Source of the DNA: JAYWXI01 sp036016955
Lineage (GTDB): Bacteria > Bacteroidota > Bacteroidia > Flavobacteriales > Weeksellaceae
Assembly: GCF_036016955.1 (NCBI RefSeq)
Contig: NZ_JAYWXI010000001.1
Location: 237,339 to 301,338, forward strand
Length of the DNA: 64,000 bases
Reading direction: 5' to 3'
In this document: in pieces, positions 49,609 to 59,268 of the stretch
How positions within the stretch are numbered: position 1 is the first letter of the stretch
Layout: each line of letters begins with the position of its first letter
Translations under genes and position numbers: made by a program
The notes under the pieces: generated by a model
Database searches by the model: none
What the model was told of the DNA's origin: nothing
What the model saw: only the letters and a program-made list of their open reading frames with translations

Positions 49609-51339
49609 ATGGCAATGAATATACGATGGGCTAAAGGTTTTTCCGTTTTATTTTCTTTTTTCGTGCTTTGGGCTTGGGGGCAGTATCGTCCTGAAGGGGT
49701 TGGTTTTTGGCAGGAGCTTAAGGCAAAACGTTGGGTGAATAAGACTTACCGAAATCTGACACAGGATGAAAAATTGGGACAGCTGTTCATCGTGGCTTTG
49801 TATACGAATAAAGGAGAAGCATCAATTGAAGACGTTCGAGTGTTGGTGGAGGAAGAATCGATAGGAGGGCTTATTCTCATGCAGGATGATGCCGTAAGGC
49901 ATATTGAATTACTCAATGAATTTCAGAAGCGTTCACGGGTTCCGATGATGGTGGGTATGGATGCCGAATGGGGGCTTTACCAAAGGATTGCTACGGCGCA
50001 TAAGTGGCCTTGGGCAATCACGTTGGGGGCGATCAGAGATAAGGCGCTTATTACGGAAATGGCGTCGAAGATAGCGGAAGATGCCAAAAGGATGGGCGTG
50101 AATTGGGATTTTGCTCCGGTGGTGGATGTTAATACAAATCCCGAAAATCCGATTATCGGCAATCGTAGTTTTGGTTCGGAGGTAGATAATGTGACGCTTT
50201 CCGCCGAGGCGTATGTGAAAGGGTTGCAGCAGAACAAGGTTTTGGCGGCGATTAAGCACTTTCCGGGGCATGGCGATACGTCGGTGGATTCTCATCATGA
50301 CTTGCCTGTGGTTGCTCATTCGTTGGCGCGCTTGCAGGCGGTTGAACTGGCGCCTTTCCGTCGATTGATTTCGGGGAATCAGGGGGTAGGTGGAGTAATG
50401 GTGGCACATTTGTATGTGCCGGCTTTGGAGAAGGGGAAAGACCTTCCGGCTTCGATTTCGCCCTCCATTATTACGGGGGTACTAAAGAAGGAAATGGGCT
50501 ATAAAGGGCTGATTATTACCGATGCGCTTAATATGGGGGCGGTGGCTAAGCGCTATCGTCCGGGGGAATTGGACGCTATGGCTTTTAAGGCAGGAAATGA
50601 TTTAATGCTTTTTTCAGAAGGTGTCAAAGAAGGGAAGCGCTTGATTCAGGCCGCGATAGATTCTAAAGAACTTTCACCGAAAAGACTGGAGGAAAGCGTT
50701 AAAAAAGTGCTTAGGACCAAATATTTTTTGGGCTTGGACCGCTACGAACCCCGAACGGTGGAAAATATCCATAAGGATTTGAATAACGAAAGCCATAAAG
50801 TCCTTAACCGTAAACTCTATGCCAATGCTTTGACCTTACTGAAAGATGAGAAAAAAATGCTGCCGCTAAAGGCAGACGAAACCTATTATTATGTCCCTTT
50901 GGAAGAAGCTCCCCATGAGATTTTGGCGGCGCAATTGGGTCAGGGGGTAAGGTTGGTGTTTAGAGCGGCGTCTGAGGTTTCCACCATTCCCGAAGGGGCT
51001 AAGGTTATTGTGGGGGTGCATAAGGACAATAGTACGGCTTATAAGTCTTACCGTATTTCGGAAGAAAGCAAGGCTGTTCTAAAGCAATTGGCTGCGAAGC
51101 ACGATGTGCTCCTTACGGTTTTTGGGAGTCCTTACGCTTTGCGGGATGTGAATTTAGAGCAGTGTTCCACGGTATTGGTGGCTTACGAAAATAATGAGGA
51201 TGCCATGAGGGCTGCAGCCGGAGGGCTTTTGGGCAGGACGCCTGTGAAAGGAAGACTTCCGGTATCAATTAATAGCGAGTGGAAGGCTGGAGCGGGGATC
51301 CTCCTCGGTGATTTTGTTGAAAACAAGATGACTAATTAA
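49609..51339 (+). CDS. glycoside hydrolase family 3, NagZ-like beta-N-acetylhexosaminidase
   Basis: The 576-residue exported enzyme has a signal peptide and the GH3 N-domain with KHFPGHGDTSVDSHHDLP and the nucleophile Asp in ITDALNMGAV. This His/Asp loop is typical of NagZ, which removes GlcNAc from muropeptides. A second C-terminal domain (about 380-576) is longer than in E. coli NagZ. It lies 8 bp before bshA, so the two are probably co-transcribed. Confidence 0.9.
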   Translation: MAMNIRWAKGFSVLFSFFVLWAWGQYRPEGVGFWQELKAKRWVNKTYRNLTQDEKLGQLFIVALYTNKGEASIEDVRVLVEEESIGGLILMQDDAVRHIELLNEFQKRSRVPMMVGMDAEWGLYQRIATAHKWPWAITLGAIRDKALITEMASKIAEDAKRMGVNWDFAPVVDVNTNPENPIIGNRSFGSEVDNVTLSAEAYVKGLQQNKVLAAIKHFPGHGDTSVDSHHDLPVVAHSLARLQAVELAPFRRLISGNQGVGGVMVAHLYVPALEKGKDLPASISPSIITGVLKKEMGYKGLIITDALNMGAVAKRYRPGELDAMAFKAGNDLMLFSEGVKEGKRLIQAAIDSKELSPKRLEESVKKVLRTKYFLGLDRYEPRTVENIHKDLNNESHKVLNRKLYANALTLLKDEKKMLPLKADETYYYVPLEEAPHEILAAQLGQGVRLVFRAASEVSTIPEGAKVIVGVHKDNSTAYKSYRISEESKAVLKQLAAKHDVLLTVFGSPYALRDVNLEQCSTVLVAYENNEDAMRAAAGGLLGRTPVKGRLPVSINSEWKAGAGILLGDFVENKMTN

Positions 51340-51347
51340 TTTAATCT

Positions 51348-52484
51348 ATGAAAATAGGAATTCTTTGCTATCCGACGTATGGAGGAAGCGGTATTGTAGC
51401 CACGGAATTGGGGATGAGCTTGGCGGATAAGGGCTATGAGGTTCATTTTATCTCCAGTAATCTTCCGGCACGTTTGGATATTACTAATCCTAACATTTTT
51501 TTTCATAAGGTCAATGTGCAGACTTACCCTTTGTTTCAGTATCAGCCTTACGATATTGCGTTGTCGTCTATGATTTATAGGGTGGTTAATCTTTATAAGT
51601 TGGATTTGCTTCATGCGCATTATGCCATTCCTTATGCTTATGCGGCGTTTACAGCCAAGGAGATGCTTAAGGAAGAAGGTCGGGATGTTCCGTTGGTTAC
51701 GACGCTGCACGGGACGGATATTACGTTGGTAGGGCAGCATCCCAGCTATAAACATGCCGTGGAATTTTCCATTAATCGAAGCGATACGGTAACTTCGGTT
51801 TCCGAGAGTCTTAAAAAAGACACTTTGAAATTTTTTAATATTAAGAAAGAGATCAAGGTTATTCATAATTTTATTGATAACGAAGCGTTTAGACCTTGTG
51901 GGACGTGTTGCAGGAGTCAATTTGCCTTGCCTGAAGAGAAGATTCTCATTCATGTGTCCAATCTTCGTCCGGTTAAGCGGGTGGAGGATGTTCTTCAGAT
52001 TTTTAAGACGGTTAACCAACATTTAAAGGCTCGGCTTATTATTATAGGCGAGGGGCCGGATATGGAGAAGATCAATCAGTTTTTGGAGGAAAATCCGCAT
52101 TTGATAGATAAGGTTCGTCTGCTTGGGAAGGTGAACGATTTGTACCGGATTTTGCAGCTGTCGGATGTGTTTTTACTTCCTTCGGAGCAGGAGAGTTTCG
52201 GTTTGGCGGCTTTGGAGGCAATGGCGGCGGGGATTCCTGTGGTGAGTTCCAATGCGGGTGGGATTTCCGAGGTTAATCGCCAGGGGGAGACCGGTTTTCT
52301 GGCGGAAATTGGCAATGTGGAGGCAATGGCTAATTATACGGTGAAACTTCTAAGCAACGAAGTGCTTTTGGCGGAGATGAAGCACAATGCTAAACAGCAG
52401 GCGTTGCGGTTTGATATTACCAATGTCATTCCGCTTTACGAAGCGATGTACGAAGAAACTCTTCGTCGGTTTACGGCGGGTTAG
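51348..52484 (+). CDS. bshA: N-acetyl-alpha-D-glucosaminyl L-malate synthase
   Basis: The 378-residue GT4 glycosyltransferase makes GlcNAc-malate, the first step of bacillithiol synthesis. N-terminal MKIGILCYPTYGGSGIVATE and the motif VTTLHGTDITLVGQHP match BshA; the C-domain has SEQESFGLAALEAMA with the EX7E-type pattern. Bacillithiol is the low-molecular-weight thiol of many Bacteroidota. Confidence 0.93.
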   Translation: MKIGILCYPTYGGSGIVATELGMSLADKGYEVHFISSNLPARLDITNPNIFFHKVNVQTYPLFQYQPYDIALSSMIYRVVNLYKLDLLHAHYAIPYAYAAFTAKEMLKEEGRDVPLVTTLHGTDITLVGQHPSYKHAVEFSINRSDTVTSVSESLKKDTLKFFNIKKEIKVIHNFIDNEAFRPCGTCCRSQFALPEEKILIHVSNLRPVKRVEDVLQIFKTVNQHLKARLIIIGEGPDMEKINQFLEENPHLIDKVRLLGKVNDLYRILQLSDVFLLPSEQESFGLAALEAMAAGIPVVSSNAGGISEVNRQGETGFLAEIGNVEAMANYTVKLLSNEVLLAEMKHNAKQQALRFDITNVIPLYEAMYEETLRRFTAG

Positions 52485-52613
52485 ATGAGGCTTGCTTCGG
52501 CGGGGTTAATTTTTGGGGACGAAATAAAAAACATCGGCTTTCATGCTGGCGGTTAAGAAAGGCGATAATCCAATGGTTGTTATTAAATAATTGATAATTT
52601 GTTTATTTTATTA

Positions 52614-52643
52614 TTGATTGTTTAATTAAAAAGGGTATATTGG
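52614..52643 (+). promoter_or_regulatory. promoter of the HhH repeat gene
   Basis: TTG (52614-52616), 19-nt spacer, TATATTGG (52636-52643, one mismatch to TAnnTTTG), 50 bp ahead of the start. Confidence 0.5.
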
Positions 52644-52692
52644 CGAATAGTTTTGTTTTTGAAGAATTGTTACACCTTGAAATCATGTTGTT

Positions 52693-54018
52693 ATGAAAGC
52701 CCAACTTCCCAACCAGCTGAGACGGAAACAACTCTCTGTCCTTACGATTATTGCATTGGTGGCATTGGCTGTTCAATGGCTTCCTTCTTTTTTATCTCCG
52801 ACTGAACTTGCGCAAGAGCCTGTAGAATTTATTTCGACTCTTGAGGATTCTGCGCCCGATTTTATTTCGGAGTTTGATCCTAACGATTTGAGTGAGAGCC
52901 AATGGCGACAGTTGGGGTTTTCCGAAAAGCAAGTGGCAACGATTCTTAAATACAAAAAAAGCCTTGGGGGATCGTTTTCGTCCAAGGCTCAATTGAAGCA
53001 GTGTTATGCTTTGTCGGCAGAAAAATACAAAATGCTGGAGCCGTATATTCTTTTACCGGAATTTCATTCCTCAAATGCGCCTTCGGAAAAATTTTTCCGT
53101 TCGTCGGGATTGAAGCTGAATGCTCCTTTCGATCCTAACCGTCTTTCCAAGGCCGAATGGATTACGATGGGATTCTCCGAAAAGCAAGCTGAAACGATTC
53201 TTAAATATAAAAAATCTCTTGGCGGACGATTTGAAAACGAGGAACAAATAAAATCTTGTTTTGTCGTAAGCGAAGATTATTTCGCCCAGATGAAGCCTTT
53301 TCTTAGGTTTTCGTCTTTGTCTGATGGAACTTCTGCGAAGGAGGTTGCTCGGCCTTTGCCGTCCCGGAAGCCAAGGGTGGCTTCTTTTTTCGATCCCAAT
53401 GCTTTGGATCAAAAGGGGTGGATAGAGTTGGGTTTTAGCGAGTCGCAGGCTAAGGTTATCCTTAATTATAAAGCTAAAATACTCAAAGGGCGCTTTTCTT
53501 CTGCCGAGGATTTGCGCAATTGTTTTGTGGTTTCGGCTGAAACGTTTGATGAATTAAAACCGTGGATTAAAATTCCTTCCGTTCAGGATGGTGGAGGATC
53601 GGTTTCGGGAGCAGTCCAAAAAAACGCTACCGATTTTTCTAAAGTCGATCTTAATCAGATTACGTACGCCCAGTTGGTGGAATTTGGGTTTGGCAGTAAG
53701 GAGGCGGGGAGTTTGGTTAATTATCGGAAACGGTTGGGTGGTTTTGTGAATAAAAATCAGATTTTTGAAACTTACGGTATCGATCGGGCGTTGGCGGAAC
53801 AACTGGTTAAAACGGCGTTGCTCGACGAGTCTTCGGTGACTAAATACCGGTTGAATGAGGCTCCCGAAAGTTGGCTGAAAACCCATCCGTATTTTAGATA
53901 TTCGGCGGATAAGATTATTTTTTATCGCATTACCCATCCGGACGATAAAAAAATATGGAAATACCTCAATGCCAAACCCGAATACGAGGTCAAGATGAAA
54001 TGGTACCTGAAAGAATAA
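52693..54018 (+). CDS. helix-hairpin-helix repeat protein (ComEA-like)
   Basis: The 441-residue protein has an N-terminal membrane anchor (LSVLTIIALVALAVQWLPSF) and three closely similar ~80-residue repeats: F-DPN-LS-W-LGFSEKQ-TILKYKKSLGG-F-S-L-CY-S-Y-LKPYI, plus a fourth shorter one (IDLNQITYAQLVEFGFGSKE). Each is a double HhH, the ComEA DNA-binding motif. It may bind DNA at the periplasmic face during uptake; a single DNA-binding ComEA usually has one HhH unit. Confidence 0.85.
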   Translation: MKAQLPNQLRRKQLSVLTIIALVALAVQWLPSFLSPTELAQEPVEFISTLEDSAPDFISEFDPNDLSESQWRQLGFSEKQVATILKYKKSLGGSFSSKAQLKQCYALSAEKYKMLEPYILLPEFHSSNAPSEKFFRSSGLKLNAPFDPNRLSKAEWITMGFSEKQAETILKYKKSLGGRFENEEQIKSCFVVSEDYFAQMKPFLRFSSLSDGTSAKEVARPLPSRKPRVASFFDPNALDQKGWIELGFSESQAKVILNYKAKILKGRFSSAEDLRNCFVVSAETFDELKPWIKIPSVQDGGGSVSGAVQKNATDFSKVDLNQITYAQLVEFGFGSKEAGSLVNYRKRLGGFVNKNQIFETYGIDRALAEQLVKTALLDESSVTKYRLNEAPESWLKTHPYFRYSADKIIFYRITHPDDKKIWKYLNAKPEYEVKMKWYLKE

Positions 54019-54031
54019 AAACGGTAAAAAA

Positions 54032-54736
54032 TTAATCCAAGGGTTCTGAAAATCGGAACTCGTTTTCCAGATAGCAGGTTTTTGCCGATTCCACAGTATA
54101 GGTTCCGATTTTGGTTCGTCTCAGATTATACAAATAGGCGCCAACCTTTAAAGCCTGACCGATGTCGTGAGCTAAGCTGCGGATGTATGTGCCTTTGGAG
54201 CAGCCTACTGTAAAACGGACAAAAGGAAAGTCGCATTCAATATCTCGGATGTAATGAATGGTGGTGGCTCGGCTTTTCATCTCCACTTCTTCGCCTGCTC
54301 GGGCCAAATTGTAGGCGCGTTCTCCGTCAATCCGAACGGCAGAAAAGACGGGAGGACGTTGTTGGATTTCTCCGACGAACTCCGATAGTGTTTTTTCAAT
54401 ATCTTCCTTGGTGATGTGGGTGTAGTTCTGAGGATGGATTTCGGGTTTTTCGGTGTCGTAAGATTCCGTTTGAACTCCGATTTTTATTTCGGCGATGTAT
54501 TCTTTGGGAGCGTCTTGTATTTCGGGAATTTTTTTTGTGAATTTTCCCGTGCAGACAATCAAAAGCCCGGTCGCACGAGGGTCGAGGGTTCCTGCGTGTC
54601 CGATTTTGAATTTTTTAGGCAGTTTGAACTCTCTTTTCAATTTGTATTTTAGCTTGTTTACAGCTTGGAAGGAGGTCCAGTCCAGCGGTTTGTCCACCAA
54701 AAGAATTTGTCCGTTTAGAAAATCTTCAGCCGTCAT
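54032..54736 (-). CDS. truB: tRNA pseudouridine(55) synthase
   Basis: From ATG 54736 the protein has 234 residues: GQILLVDKPLDWTSFQAVNK, the catalytic Asp in HAGTLDPRATGLL and the RTKIGTYTVESA end. It makes pseudouridine at position 55 of tRNA. The longer frame adds 25 residues overlapping uppP and is rejected. It lies 11 bp after uppP, so it shares a transcript with it. Confidence 0.93.
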   Translation of the reverse strand: MTAEDFLNGQILLVDKPLDWTSFQAVNKLKYKLKREFKLPKKFKIGHAGTLDPRATGLLIVCTGKFTKKIPEIQDAPKEYIAEIKIGVQTESYDTEKPEIHPQNYTHITKEDIEKTLSEFVGEIQQRPPVFSAVRIDGERAYNLARAGEEVEMKSRATTIHYIRDIECDFPFVRFTVGCSKGTYIRSLAHDIGQALKVGAYLYNLRRTKIGTYTVESAKTCYLENEFRFSEPLD

Positions 54737-54747
54737 TTCAAATGCAT

Positions 54748-55563
54748 TTATTTGAATTGGGTGAAATAAATCAACAGAGCTGTACCGACAATGATACGGT
54801 ACCACCCCCAAGGTTTGAAGCCGTATTTGGTTAATACGCCGATGAAAAACTTAATGGCAACGACTGCAACTACAAAGGCCACGACGTTGCCTACCAAGAA
54901 ACTCAGCAAATGGTCGTTGCTGGCGATAATCATTTCGTATCCTTTCTGTTGTGCTCCGACTTCGCCCCATTTTTTCAAAAACAAAGAATAAACCGTTACG
55001 GCAAGCATGGTAGGTACGGCCAAAAAGAACGAAAATTCGGCGGCGGCTTTTCGGGTAAGTTTTTGTTGCATTCCGCCGATGATGGAGGCGGCGCTTCGGC
55101 TCATTCCCGGCATCATGGCCAAGCATTGCCAAAATCCGATGATGATTCCTTTTTTGTACGTTACTCCTTTTTCGTCTTCAATGGAAGGGTGTGTAAAAAT
55201 ACGGTCGATAAAAAGAAGAACGATTCCGCCCAAAATCAGGACGATGGCAATGGGAACAGGATCGCCCAAGGCCTCTTCGATGAGGTCGTCGAACAAATAA
55301 CCCAAAGCCAATGCCGGAAGCACGGCGGCGGCTAATTTCATGTAAAATTTAAGGTTGCTGAAATCAAAAAATTTCTTCCAGTAGAGAAACACCACGGCCA
55401 AAATCGCTCCAAATTGGATGGATACCTGAAACATTTTCACGAACTCGTCTTCCTGAATACCGAAAAAGGAGCTGGTAAAAATCATGTGGGCGGTGGAGGA
55501 AACGGGAAGATACTCCGTCAAACCTTCCACGATGGCAATAATGATGGCTTTGATTAAATCCAT
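54748..55563 (-). CDS. uppP: undecaprenyl-diphosphate phosphatase
   Basis: The 271-residue multi-pass inner-membrane enzyme recycles the lipid carrier for peptidoglycan. It has the signatures VEGLTEYLPVSSTAHM near the N-terminus and PGMSRSAASIIGG later. It belongs to the ftsX-DUF3098-uppP-truB cluster, an order seen often in Flavobacteria. Confidence 0.95.
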   Translation of the reverse strand: MDLIKAIIIAIVEGLTEYLPVSSTAHMIFTSSFFGIQEDEFVKMFQVSIQFGAILAVVFLYWKKFFDFSNLKFYMKLAAAVLPALALGYLFDDLIEEALGDPVPIAIVLILGGIVLLFIDRIFTHPSIEDEKGVTYKKGIIIGFWQCLAMMPGMSRSAASIIGGMQQKLTRKAAAEFSFFLAVPTMLAVTVYSLFLKKWGEVGAQQKGYEMIIASNDHLLSFLVGNVVAFVVAVVAIKFFIGVLTKYGFKPWGWYRIIVGTALLIYFTQFK

Positions 55564-55615
55564 AAACGTTTTGGTGCTATTTTAGGTCAGAGCGAATAGG
55601 GTCGCTTTTATTAGA

Positions 55616-55924
55616 TTAACGGTTTTTTTTGAGAATGGCATAAACTTCCACTCCGAATCCCAAGATGACAAGCAGAGGAGCGATTCGGATTCTTCGGAAA
55701 GAGAAAATCCCGTCATTCCAATAGTCGGGGCTGTATACGCCGTCCACGGTATTGGCATCGGGGCCGAGCATCAAAAGAAATCCGCTGAGGATCAAAGCCA
55801 AACCGATGAGCATCCAACGGTAATTTTCGCGCCCAAAGTAATAGGAACCGCTGGAACGGGTATCTTTTGATTTTCCATCCAAATTTTCGATTTTGGGATG
55901 GAGATTCTTAGGTTTTTTAGCCAT
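55616..55924 (-). CDS. DUF3098 family membrane protein
   Basis: The 102-residue protein has YFGRENYRWMLIGLALILSG, two transmembrane helices with a conserved loop DANTVDGVYSPDYWNDGIF between them. The family sits beside ftsX in Bacteroidota and is of unknown function. It follows ftsX by 8 bp and precedes uppP by 52 bp. Confidence 0.88.
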   Translation of the reverse strand: MAKKPKNLHPKIENLDGKSKDTRSSGSYYFGRENYRWMLIGLALILSGFLLMLGPDANTVDGVYSPDYWNDGIFSFRRIRIAPLLVILGFGVEVYAILKKNR

Positions 55925-55932
55925 AGGATCTT

Positions 55933-56832
55933 TTAATTGTAATATAAATCGTCGATGTTGGTTTTAAGGAAACGCCATGTGGCCACCACGGTGCTCATCA
56001 CCGTAATGAATACGCCAATTCCGAAAACCAAAAGCACCAGCCAAAGGTATTGTTGCTCGTTCTGAACGAAAGCTTGGCCGATTTCCAAGGTGAAATAATA
56101 CCATACCCCGAACAAGGCCAAAAGCCCGAACAAGGCCCCTAATAGTCCCAAAAGGATGGCTTCTCTCACAAAAGGTTTAAGGATAAATCTTCGGCGAGCT
56201 CCGACCAACTGCATGGTTTTGATAATGAATCGTTTAGAGAATATTTTTAGACGAATCGAATTGTTAATCAGCACTATGGCTAAAATCAAAAACAAAACCG
56301 AGAAGGCCAACATCCAGTTAAGAATCCGCTTTAGGTTGTTGTAAACTTCCACCATCAGGGTGCTGTTATTTTTCACGTCCACAATGCCGGGGACGGCTTT
56401 TAGTTGTTTAATGGCGTTGTCAATTTTGGCAGGATCCACGTACTCCGGTTTTAGAGCCACTTCGACGGAAGAGGGGAAAATATGGGCGTCAAAAAGTGCT
56501 TCACCATCCACTCCCATACTTCTTTTGGCTTCTTCCGTGGCCATTTCCCGAGTGATGTAGGTGGCTTTTTTTACGGGGGCTAGCGTTTGGATTTTGGCGT
56601 AAGCTTCCTGTTCGAGTTTCATGATTTTAACCGAGTCGGTTCGGTCGAAGTTATCATCGAAATACGCATTGACCACCAATTGCTCTTTGATGTAGTCCGA
56701 ATATTTTTCTGCATTGATTAAAATCAACCCCATCAGCCCGAGAAGAAAAAGCACCAAAGCGATGGAAATCACCACGGTAATATTGCTGGAACGGAGTCTT
56801 CTTTTATTGAATTCGTCTACACTTCTTGCCAT
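55933..56832 (-). CDS. ftsX: cell division ABC-transporter-like protein FtsX
   Basis: The 299-residue FtsX has an N-terminal transmembrane helix, a periplasmic domain with NAYFDDNFDRTDSVKIMKLE, and three C-terminal membrane helices with RLKIFSKRFIIKTMQLVGAR. With FtsE it transmits division signals to peptidoglycan hydrolases, so the EnvC-like protein at 44655 may be a partner. No ftsE is adjacent. Confidence 0.93.
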   Translation of the reverse strand: MARSVDEFNKRRLRSSNITVVISIALVLFLLGLMGLILINAEKYSDYIKEQLVVNAYFDDNFDRTDSVKIMKLEQEAYAKIQTLAPVKKATYITREMATEEAKRSMGVDGEALFDAHIFPSSVEVALKPEYVDPAKIDNAIKQLKAVPGIVDVKNNSTLMVEVYNNLKRILNWMLAFSVLFLILAIVLINNSIRLKIFSKRFIIKTMQLVGARRRFILKPFVREAILLGLLGALFGLLALFGVWYYFTLEIGQAFVQNEQQYLWLVLLVFGIGVFITVMSTVVATWRFLKTNIDDLYYN

Positions 56833-57039
56833 TACATGAAATTTTTCGGCTAAAATAGAAAAAATCTTCCGAAATTTGCCCGAAACGGATAAAAAATTGG
56901 CGGCGTAAAATAGCAGTTAGATAGGAATTTCGAGGAGGATAAAGCCTGTTAAAGTTTGAAAAAACGCATCAGCAATCCTATAAGAAGCATTGCCGAGCGG
57001 CGCAGATTTCCGATAAAAAAACCAAGATCAAGTGTGATT

Positions 57040-57810
57040 ATGATTGTTAAAGCAAAAAAACATTTAGGCCAGCATTTTCTTACCGATGAAAATATCGCCC
57101 GGAAGATAGTGGAGGCTCTTTCTTTTGAAAATTACCGTTATGTGTTGGAGGTTGGTCCTGGTACGGGCGTTCTGACCAAATACCTTTTGGAAAAAAAAGC
57201 GGAACTTTATTTGGCGGAAATTGATGAAGAGTCCATTGCTTTTTTAAAGGCCAATTATGCTTCGCTGACTGAGGAAAGGTTTGTGGGCGATTTTCTCAAA
57301 ACCGATTTTTCTCCCATGAAAGGAGAGCCGTTGGCGGTCATTGGGAATTTTCCGTACAATATTTCATCGCAAATTCTTTTTAAAATCATAGAGCACTACC
57401 ATCAAATTCCCGAAATGGTCGGGATGTTTCAAAAAGAGGTCGCCCAGCGTACGGCGGCGGTTCCGAAGACCAAAGATTACGGTATTCTTTCGGTTTTGAT
57501 TCAGGCGTATTATAAGGTGGAGTATCTTTTTACCGTTCATGAAAACGTGTTTAATCCTCCTCCGAAGGTGAAATCCGGAGTCATCAGATTAAAATTTGCT
57601 CCTAAAGAGGGGCTTCAGGGGCTTGAAACATTGTTTAAACAAATCGTAAAAACGGGATTCAATCAACGACGGAAAAAACTTTCCAATGCGCTTAAGCCGC
57701 TTGGGGTTCCTGAACATTTAAGCCAGCACGGATTTATGAATTGCCGTGCCGAAGAACTTTCCGTAGAAGATTTTATCCAATTGGCTCACCTTTGGAAAGG
57801 CGAAGTTTAG
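57040..57810 (+). CDS. rsmA: 16S rRNA dimethyladenosine transferase
   Basis: From ATG 57040 it has 256 residues: KKHLGQHFLTDENIARKIVE, SAM-binding VGPGTGVLTKYL and catalytic GNFPYNISSQIL (the NxPY motif). It dimethylates A1518/A1519 of 16S rRNA. The frame extends to 56956, but those residues are basic and not family-like. Its end overlaps the convergent phosphodiesterase by 4 bp. Confidence 0.95.
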   Translation: MIVKAKKHLGQHFLTDENIARKIVEALSFENYRYVLEVGPGTGVLTKYLLEKKAELYLAEIDEESIAFLKANYASLTEERFVGDFLKTDFSPMKGEPLAVIGNFPYNISSQILFKIIEHYHQIPEMVGMFQKEVAQRTAAVPKTKDYGILSVLIQAYYKVEYLFTVHENVFNPPPKVKSGVIRLKFAPKEGLQGLETLFKQIVKTGFNQRRKKLSNALKPLGVPEHLSQHGFMNCRAEELSVEDFIQLAHLWKGEV

Positions 57811-59090
57811 TGGGAGGTGTCTGGTTTTAGAACTTGCTTTGCGGTTTTTGGCGAGCCATCGATATGGTGCGTGTAGGGAAGACCTAAAATGCGGGCAATG
57901 ATGGGATAGAGGTTGGTGTTTGGAAAAGGAGCGATGACTTTTCGGGATTTGAAAGCCGAGCCTTTGGCAAAAAATACAGCCTGCATTTCTTTGGTTTTGT
58001 AAGGGTTATAGCCGTGTTTTCCGACCTTGACCAAACTTTTTTCGTCGGCAAAAATAGAGGGAGCTTTCGGGACGAGCAGCAGCTCGCCTATTCGGTTGAA
58101 ACGGTCGTCGGTTTTTCGGTAGCGTAATTTTTTAGGAAAATTTTCACTTCGATAGACTTTAAATCTTTGGTCTTTAAGAGCTTGGATTTTACGTAATGCG
58201 GAAGCGGTTTCGGTTGGGTTTTTGACGTGAACCCTTAGTAGCGTTTGTCCGTTAACGCAACTGAAACGTTCCGGATCCTGAAGGAAGGAGGGAATAGGGA
58301 TGGGATTTAAGGTGTCGACCCCGATCATGCCGTGGTCGGAAACGAAAATGAAATTCACTTTTTCAAGGCCAAGTTGTTCTACCTTTTCGATGAGCCGTCC
58401 CACCGCTTTGTCGACGTAACGAACCGCCTCAATGGTTTGCGGGCTTTCGGGGCCGAAGAGATGACCGGCTTTGTCCACTTCGGGAAAATATAAGCTGATG
58501 AAGTGCGGACGTTGTTCTTCGGGAAGTTTTAGCCAGTTTAAGACAATATTGATTTTTTGTTCTGCATCGAATTTTTCGTGATAGTCGTAGTAATAAGTCG
58601 GGCGTAATCCTCCGGCATCGCTATTGGAAGCCACCCAAAAGAGAGACGCGGACAAAACGCCTTGCTGCTCTGCTAGGCTCCATAACGGAAGACCACCGAG
58701 CCACGAGCCGTCCGAAATTTTCTCTTTTTTGCTCATCGAAAAAAAATCTTTTCGTTTACCGTCAATAAAATAATTATCGACAAAGCCCGTATGGGAAGGA
58801 ACCATGCCCGTTACCAATGTGTAATGGTTGGGCCCCGTTACCGAAGGAAACGAAGGAATCATGGCTTTGGCTCGGACGCCTTGTTCGGCTAAAGATAAGA
58901 GGTGGGAAGCGCCGTATTTTTCGGCGTAGTCGTAACGGAATCCGTCGGCCGAAATCAGAATGACGTAAGGTTTATCAAGCGATTGAGGGGCGTTTTTTCG
59001 ACCGGGAACCACGATTTGGGCGGTATCGATTTGGGCCAGTAGTCCGCTGAAAGAAAACAGCCAAAGCAACAGTAAATAAGCTTTTTTCAT
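57807..59090 (-). CDS. type I phosphodiesterase/nucleotide pyrophosphatase (alkaline phosphatase superfamily)
   Basis: From ATG 59090 the enzyme has 427 residues: signal peptide (MKKAYLLLLWLFSFSGLLAQ), metal-binding ISADGFRYDYAEKYGAS, nucleophile Thr in FPSVTGPNHYTLVTGM, and later VDKAGHLFGPESP and FVSDHGMIGVD. This is the ectonucleotide pyrophosphatase (PF01663) plan with two zinc sites. It hydrolyses nucleotide or phospholipid phosphodiesters outside the cytoplasm. Confidence 0.9.
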   Translation of the reverse strand: MKKAYLLLLWLFSFSGLLAQIDTAQIVVPGRKNAPQSLDKPYVILISADGFRYDYAEKYGASHLLSLAEQGVRAKAMIPSFPSVTGPNHYTLVTGMVPSHTGFVDNYFIDGKRKDFFSMSKKEKISDGSWLGGLPLWSLAEQQGVLSASLFWVASNSDAGGLRPTYYYDYHEKFDAEQKINIVLNWLKLPEEQRPHFISLYFPEVDKAGHLFGPESPQTIEAVRYVDKAVGRLIEKVEQLGLEKVNFIFVSDHGMIGVDTLNPIPIPSFLQDPERFSCVNGQTLLRVHVKNPTETASALRKIQALKDQRFKVYRSENFPKKLRYRKTDDRFNRIGELLLVPKAPSIFADEKSLVKVGKHGYNPYKTKEMQAVFFAKGSAFKSRKVIAPFPNTNLYPIIARILGLPYTHHIDGSPKTAKQVLKPDTSH

Positions 59091-59268
59091 GGAATTCTGT
59101 TTTTGTAAACTCAAAACGGTCAAATTTAACAAAAAACGACGAACTCTCGGAGGGGAAAATCTTTTGTTCGATCCTGGTCGGATTTATTGTGTAGTGCTCT
59201 TTTTTTTGATTTAAAGTCTTTTTTGGTAAGGAAAAAAGCGCTAACTTTAGAGAATAAAAAAACAGCGT

